Below the pieces are notes generated by a model. The model did not search any database, was not told where the DNA came from, and saw nothing but the letters and a program-made list of their open reading frames with translations. A stretch of 9,548 nucleotides of DNA, from NCBI GenBank assembly GCA_037445575.1, contig JBBIKH010000138.1, positions 1-9,548 on the forward strand, read 5' to 3'. Below are positions 5,994 to 9,548 of this stretch, piece by piece. The position numbers were made by a program, and so were the translations under genes. Source of the DNA: Oleimicrobium sp037445575. GTDB taxonomy: Bacteria; Zhuqueibacterota; Zhuqueibacteria; JANLFK01; Oleimicrobiaceae. The stretch's first letter is position 1. Every line of letters starts with the position of its first letter.

Positions 5994-8141
5994 CTACTTC
6001 TCGCGGAAATCGTGAACATAGTCCCAGTCCTCGCCAGGGGGGTTCTGGATGCACTGCAGGCAGCGCCTCGTGTACAGGCGCGAGGGGCCATCCGAGGGAA
6101 AATAGCGCAACACGCGCCGGAACTCTTTGAGCGCCTGATACCACTGACGTTGCCGGTATGCCGCAAGCCCCCGGGTGTAGGCGTCGATGATGAGCTCCTG
6201 TTCGATCCACGCTACGCTGTCCATGCCGCGGAGCTCATAGATCCGCACCGGCTTCTTTTTTCCCATGACCCGCACCACATCCAACTCACGGACTATTGCC
6301 TTTGCCCCCACCTGGCGGTAGGTGTTCTCGCCAATAATGATCGTGGTCTGATAGAACTTGTTCGCCCCTTCCAGACGCGATGCCAGGTTCACATCGTCGC
6401 CGATCACCGTGTAGTCAAACAGCTGCGCCGAGCCAAGATTGCCCACGATCATCTGCCCGGTGTTGATCCCCACCCCCATCTGAAAGTACTCATGGCGCGC
6501 CGCTGACCACCGCTTCTGGAGCTCCCGTAACTCCTTGACCATTTCCAGTGCGGTGCGACACGCCCGCTCTGCGTGGTCGGCAAAGTAGAATGGCGCCCCA
6601 AAAAGGGCCATGATCTGATCACCCACGAACTTGTCCAACGTACCATCATAGCGGAAAATGACATCCACCATGACGGTGAAATACTGCGACAAGCGCTGGA
6701 CGATCTCCTCGGGCTGGTGGTGCTCCACGTAGCGTGTAAAGCCGCGGATGTCGGAAAAGAGCACGGTGAGCTCCTTGCGCTCACCACCGAACTTGGGCAG
6801 TTCGCCGCTCTCCAACATCTTGTCGACAATGCTGCGGGCTACATAGTGTTGAAATGTCTGTCGGTAGAAACGCTTTGCCCGCCGCTCGGCCGTGGCTACG
6901 TGGACCGTGTTCGCAATGTAGCTTGTTGCCAGAGCAAGAATAGGCGTGACCAGCGGAACAATCAGGCGAGCTTTGACAAAAAGGTAAAAGCTGGTGCCGG
7001 ACAGCGACCCGAGCATGAGAACGATCATCGCCAAGCCCCACGTGGGCTTGAGCAGACGGGCCACCAGGGCAGCCAACAGCGATATGGCCATCACGAGCGC
7101 GATCCACACCCCAGACGGGAGCGCTGTAAGAAAATCTCCACGCAGCATGGTATCGATGGCGTTGGCGTGTACCTCAACCCCTGGCATCTTCTGTCGTCTG
7201 CCGCCGAACTCGAAGAAGGGTGTGGGCTTGTTGTCCCCCAGCTCCTCGGCGCTCGCCCCAATCAGCACGATTTTGTCCTGGAAAGGGCTCTCGCCAAATT
7301 CCAGCGGCTGCTGGACATGCCTCTCTTTTCGCTTGAACAGCTCCATGTAGTCCACGTCCGCATCGCCGCGCAGCTGGAACTCTGCGTCATCCAGAACGTC
7401 CGCCAACGAGTAGGTGGGAAAGGTGCCAGCAGGCCCCCGGAAGTTGATGAGCATGGTGTGGGCATCGTGTTTACGGATGCGCCTCTTCCCGACCACCAGC
7501 TCCTGAGTCCCGTTGGGATCAAAGCTGGTGACTGGCGCCCCTTCCACGAGACCTACCACCTGCACCCCCAACGAGTACCAGGTGGCATTTTGTGCAGGCG
7601 CAAAAAGCAGGTAGCGACGCAGGAAACCGTCCGGATCGTGGTCATAGTTGACGATGCCAATGCGCGAGGCGGCGCCAAGCAGGCCATCGAACGGTTTCAA
7701 CACGTAGGAAGAAAGCACCCCGTGCGGGCCTTGATCGTACACGACCTTGGCCGCCAGCACGACGTTGCCCGCCTCGCGGACGGCGCGCACGAGGGCTGCA
7801 TCGTCCTCCGGATTGGCTACCGAGGGCTCGGTGAACTCGATGTCCAGCACAATCAGCCGGGCACCGGCGTCTCGGAGATTGCGCACTGCCCGGGCGAAAT
7901 AGGAGCGGGGATAGGGCCACTTGCCCGGTACACTTGCGAACGCCTCGTCGTCCACGGCCACAATGGTGATCAGCGTATCCGGGGCCGCCAGCGGTCCGCG
8001 CAGAGCAAAGCGCGCATCCACAGTGCGCAGTTCAAGATTCTGGAAGACCGGGATCTGACCGAGCACCAGCGCCACAACAGCTGCCAGCACCGACAGCAAC
8101 AAACAGACTGTCCACCGGCTTTTCAGGAACCTTTCCACCAC
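5994..8141 (-). CDS. CHASE2-domain class III adenylate/guanylate cyclase
   Basis: This is a membrane-bound signalling enzyme of 715 residues predicted to make a cyclic nucleotide, most likely cAMP, in response to a signal outside the membrane. Helix 1 lies at about 11-29. The extracytoplasmic CHASE2 domain spans about 31-340 (LELRTVDARFALRGP near 36-50, VLDIEF at 98-103, KIVLIGASA at 290-298). Three helices follow at about 344-363, 367-388 and 392-414, then a cytoplasmic linker. The catalytic domain covers about 453-637. Metal-binding Asps are D464 (LFSDIRGFT) and D508 (FVGDQ), the adenine-selecting Lys is K504, and the transition-state pair is N585 and R589 (VNLASR). Position 578 is Thr where mammalian adenylate cyclases have Asp, which fits class IIIb. 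A short TPR-like helical tail ends the protein (650-700). It starts with GTG at 8141 (or 8138) behind AAAAGGAA. The ligand is unknown. Confidence 0.94.
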   Translation of the reverse strand: MVERFLKSRWTVCLLLSVLAAVVALVLGQIPVFQNLELRTVDARFALRGPLAAPDTLITIVAVDDEAFASVPGKWPYPRSYFARAVRNLRDAGARLIVLDIEFTEPSVANPEDDAALVRAVREAGNVVLAAKVVYDQGPHGVLSSYVLKPFDGLLGAASRIGIVNYDHDPDGFLRRYLLFAPAQNATWYSLGVQVVGLVEGAPVTSFDPNGTQELVVGKRRIRKHDAHTMLINFRGPAGTFPTYSLADVLDDAEFQLRGDADVDYMELFKRKERHVQQPLEFGESPFQDKIVLIGASAEELGDNKPTPFFEFGGRRQKMPGVEVHANAIDTMLRGDFLTALPSGVWIALVMAISLLAALVARLLKPTWGLAMIVLMLGSLSGTSFYLFVKARLIVPLVTPILALATSYIANTVHVATAERRAKRFYRQTFQHYVARSIVDKMLESGELPKFGGERKELTVLFSDIRGFTRYVEHHQPEEIVQRLSQYFTVMVDVIFRYDGTLDKFVGDQIMALFGAPFYFADHAERACRTALEMVKELRELQKRWSAARHEYFQMGVGINTGQMIVGNLGSAQLFDYTVIGDDVNLASRLEGANKFYQTTIIIGENTYRQVGAKAIVRELDVVRVMGKKKPVRIYELRGMDSVAWIEQELIIDAYTRGLAAYRQRQWYQALKEFRRVLRYFPSDGPSRLYTRRCLQCIQNPPGEDWDYVHDFREK

Positions 8142-8154
8142 TGTTCCTTTTCGC

Positions 8155-8166
8155 GAGTGGCCACTC
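8155..8166. repeat. Perfect 12-base palindrome upstream of the cyclase start
   Basis: GAGTGGCCACTC is a perfect dyad centred between 8160 and 8161. It ends 13 bases before the cyclase GTG and lies inside the 57-base gap after the small CxxC gene. It could be a small operator, or in RNA a weak 4-bp stem with a GGCC loop near the ribosome binding site. A 12-base palindrome can also arise by chance, so the regulatory reading is tentative. Confidence 0.3.
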
Positions 8167-8198
8167 TATGACAAGGCGCACTGGCCTGCAGCTGCCCC

Positions 8199-8387
8199 TC
8201 AGGGGAGTGGTTCGTGGGGCCTGCGGCCATAGACCTTCTCATAGGAACGACAGAAAACACAAGCTCTCTCCTCCACCAAGCGAACCAGCCGGAAGGCCAG
8301 TCCACGCTGGGTGCGACGCGCCCTTCTGCAGAGTGGGCAGCGTACGCACACCGCCGCCAGCAATGACGTCACTCTCTCGTGCGCCAT
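8199..8387 (-). CDS. Small CxxC-pair (zinc-ribbon-like) protein, function unknown
   Basis: This is a candidate gene of 62 codons that I do not recognise. The product has Cys at 14, 17, 20, 43 and 46. C17-P-L-C20 and C43-V-F-C46 form two CxxC knuckles 22 residues apart, the spacing of a zinc ribbon. Between them lies a basic stretch rich in Arg (21-41). The C-terminus is RSYEKVYGRRPHEPLP, with no membrane segment or signal peptide. Support for coding comes from the ATG at 8387 with GGAGGG only 4 bases upstream, the paired cysteines, and third codon positions dominated by G and C. It ends 57 bases before the cyclase GTG. It might bind nucleic acid or act as an accessory zinc protein, but nothing shows its role. 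A chance reading frame in a GC-rich gap remains possible. Confidence 0.6.
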   Translation of the reverse strand: MAHERVTSLLAAVCVRCPLCRRARRTQRGLAFRLVRLVEERACVFCRSYEKVYGRRPHEPLP

Positions 8388-8391
8388 GCAT

Positions 8392-8397
8392 CCCTCC
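8392..8397 (-). promoter_or_regulatory. Strong ribosome binding site of the CxxC protein
   Basis: The minus strand reads GGAGGG at 8397-8392, then four bases (ATGC), then the ATG at 8387. It is a near-perfect anti-16S match at good spacing. It decides the start and is the main argument that the small frame is translated. The open frame extends 21 codons further upstream, but that part has no comparable site. Confidence 0.6.
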
Positions 8398-8488
8398 GAG
8401 TCAGCACTGTGGCAACCAGGCCCATTGGCCACCCGTACTCTGCGTAGCACCCCGCAACTGGAGGCTCCACCCGCATCGCGCTGCCTCT

Positions 8489-8517
8489 GCAGTGAGAGAC
8501 CACCTTCCTTTCACTGC
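8489..8517 (-). terminator. Possible stem-loop at the end of the lipoprotein gene
   Basis: GCAGTGA (8489-8495) and TCACTGC (8511-8517) are perfect 7-base inverted repeats with a 15-base loop, and the lipoprotein TGA stop lies in one arm. No T-run follows on the minus strand, and the loop is large. It is therefore not a convincing intrinsic terminator; it may be an RNA end-stabilising or attenuating hairpin, or chance. The rest of the 123-base gap (8388-8510) shows only the ribosome binding site of the next gene. Confidence 0.25.
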
Positions 8518-9548
8518 TGTATGACTCCATGCGGGCTCGGCGCCCACACCATATTTTTGAGCTCGGTCCAGACCTTGTACACCTTCTTCTCGACATCGTC
8601 GGCCGTCTTCAGGGCAATAGTGCCCACATTGGGATCCGAGATGTATGCGGGTATGCCGCTCAAAGTCGTCTCGTGCAGGAACAGCCAGTTGACCATTGCC
8701 AGGTCAAGCCCCTTGGTGAGCTCCAAGAACCGCACTAAGAAATCCGCCTGAGTTTTCTCTCCATCTGCGCCCGCGGAACTCCAGCCGATTTCCGTAAAGG
8801 CCAGTGGCTTGGTGACGTACTGCTTTAGCCGCCCATAGTAGTCATCCGGAATGTCGGCCGGGGTGGGGAACTGGCGATAGGGGTAGGTGGTGAGCCCGAT
8901 CAGGTCCACCAGCTCATTGCATCGTTGCAGGAGCTCCCACTGGTTAGCCTCCAGCAGATGATTGTAGGAGAAGACGACAAGAACATGCGTCGTAGGGGAT
9001 GCGGACTTGATCGCCGCATATGCCTCGCCGAGCAAGGACAGATAGCTATCCACCTCATTTGGGTGGGAGAAAAAGTAGTCGTTTACCTCATTGCCAAGGG
9101 AAAAATATTCGGGCTTAAAGTCCTCTGCTATGCCCTTCGCCTCGTTCCGCCAAAGGTCTCTGAAGGTCGAGTCCGACAAACTCGGAGTGATGCCCGGTGG
9201 TGCATCGATGACATACTCCAGGCCATGAGCCCCTTGCCTTATCGTGGCGAAGTTGAGGGTGACAAACGGTCGCAGCCCATACACCCGTACGGCCGTGATG
9301 ACCCGATTCTGCTTCAGCAGGTCGCGCTGCCCGATGCCCTGTTTCTCCACCCACACCATGCAGACCTCGGCAATCCTTCCCGTCTCCTCATAAGCTTTGA
9401 TCAGATCCTCGAAGGTACTGTTGGGCGCATGGGCAGGGTTAGGCACAAGCCCGAGGGGAAAACGCCTCTCCGTAATGGGCAGGTTTTGACCGGGTAGCAC
9501 AGGGTTCGGTTCTTCCTCACAGCTAACAGCAAGCGCGCAGATGAGCAT
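8511..9548 (-). CDS. Probable surface lipoprotein with clan GH-A-like glycosidase fold, 5' end likely missing
   Basis: The visible 345 codons look like a TIM-barrel glycosidase of clan GH-A. The candidate acid/base is E154 in FSLGNEVNDYF (Asn-Glu at the end of strand 4), and the candidate nucleophile is E253 in AFTEIGW (strand 7), about 100 residues apart. Other barrel pieces are RPFVTLNFA (93-101), IGLTTYPY (217-224) and MVNWLFLHE (285-293). The N-terminus reads MLICALAVSC followed by EEE, a lipobox-like end with an acidic run after Cys10. Only nine residues precede that Cys and none is basic, so the real start probably lies beyond the right edge and the ATG at 9548 is internal. I cannot name the family; GH53-, GH39- or GH5-like enzymes are all conceivable, and a non-catalytic sugar binder is not excluded. 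Likely location: outer membrane, facing outward. Confidence 0.75.
   Translation of the reverse strand: MLICALAVSCEEEPNPVLPGQNLPITERRFPLGLVPNPAHAPNSTFEDLIKAYEETGRIAEVCMVWVEKQGIGQRDLLKQNRVITAVRVYGLRPFVTLNFATIRQGAHGLEYVIDAPPGITPSLSDSTFRDLWRNEAKGIAEDFKPEYFSLGNEVNDYFFSHPNEVDSYLSLLGEAYAAIKSASPTTHVLVVFSYNHLLEANQWELLQRCNELVDLIGLTTYPYRQFPTPADIPDDYYGRLKQYVTKPLAFTEIGWSSAGADGEKTQADFLVRFLELTKGLDLAMVNWLFLHETTLSGIPAYISDPNVGTIALKTADDVEKKVYKVWTELKNMVWAPSPHGVIQQ

Noticed and set aside
6573..8171. A 532-codon open frame on the plus strand, antisense to the cyclase
   Set aside because: The minus-strand frame encodes a full CHASE2 cyclase with every catalytic residue. The plus-strand product shows no recognisable domain, and long antisense frames are expected opposite GC-rich genes.
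8388..8510. A riboswitch or structured RNA in the gap before the small CxxC gene
   Set aside because: I compared it by eye with common riboswitch cores such as GEMM and saw no match. Only short hairpins of 5-7 base pairs are present, and these are common by chance.
8511..8700. A type IX secretion C-terminal sorting domain on the lipoprotein
   Set aside because: The C-terminus (MVWAPSPHGVIQQ) lacks the beta-rich sorting domain with its conserved Gly and terminal Lys pattern, so there is no sign that the protein is itself a T9SS cargo.

Overview
The window is GC-rich and gene-dense. All nine genes I can support, plus one candidate small gene, lie on the minus strand, so the text follows them from base 9548 down to base 1. 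The best taxonomic clue is a PorX-type response regulator fused to a PglZ domain, placed directly before tsaE. This protein and linkage are typical of the Bacteroidota and wider FCB group. The high GC and frequent GTG starts (four of the nine well-supported genes) do not look like a classical low-GC Bacteroidota member. They suggest a GC-rich FCB lineage, perhaps near KSB1, Calditrichota or Rhodothermota. This is an inference, and the sequence alone does not settle it.

Layout. (1) 9548-8511 encodes the body of a probable surface lipoprotein with a clan-A-like glycosidase fold; its true start is probably outside the window. (2) 8387-8199 is a 62-residue candidate gene with two CxxC pairs and a strong ribosome binding site. 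(3) 8141-5994 is a membrane-bound class III nucleotide cyclase with a CHASE2 sensor. (4) 5930-3910 is a LolD/MacB-type ABC pair, the ATPase and permease overlapping by 4 bases. (5) After a 99-base AT-richer gap with a possible promoter comes a tight run: porX (type IX secretion regulator), tsaE and tsaB (tRNA t6A modification), rimI (ribosomal protein S18 acetylation), and the first 166 codons of accD (fatty acid synthesis), which runs off the left edge.

Working together. The left third is housekeeping: tsaE and tsaB overlap by 20 bases and their products act in one complex, and rimI is their common neighbour in many bacteria. porX sits 16 bases before tsaE and is probably co-transcribed with it, so a secretion regulator would share a transcript with translation genes. 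The right two thirds hold envelope and signalling functions: cyclase, ABC exporter or lipoprotein-releasing system, and lipoprotein. Two nucleotide-active signalling proteins, a cyclase and PorX, whose PglZ domain is reported to hydrolyse phosphodiesters, lie within about 6 kb. Any link between them is speculation.

I see no tRNA, rRNA, insertion sequence, CRISPR array, phage gene or attachment site. No entirely unknown multi-gene system is evident. The least explained items are the 62-residue CxxC protein, the lipoprotein, and the cyclase-ABC-PorX arrangement.
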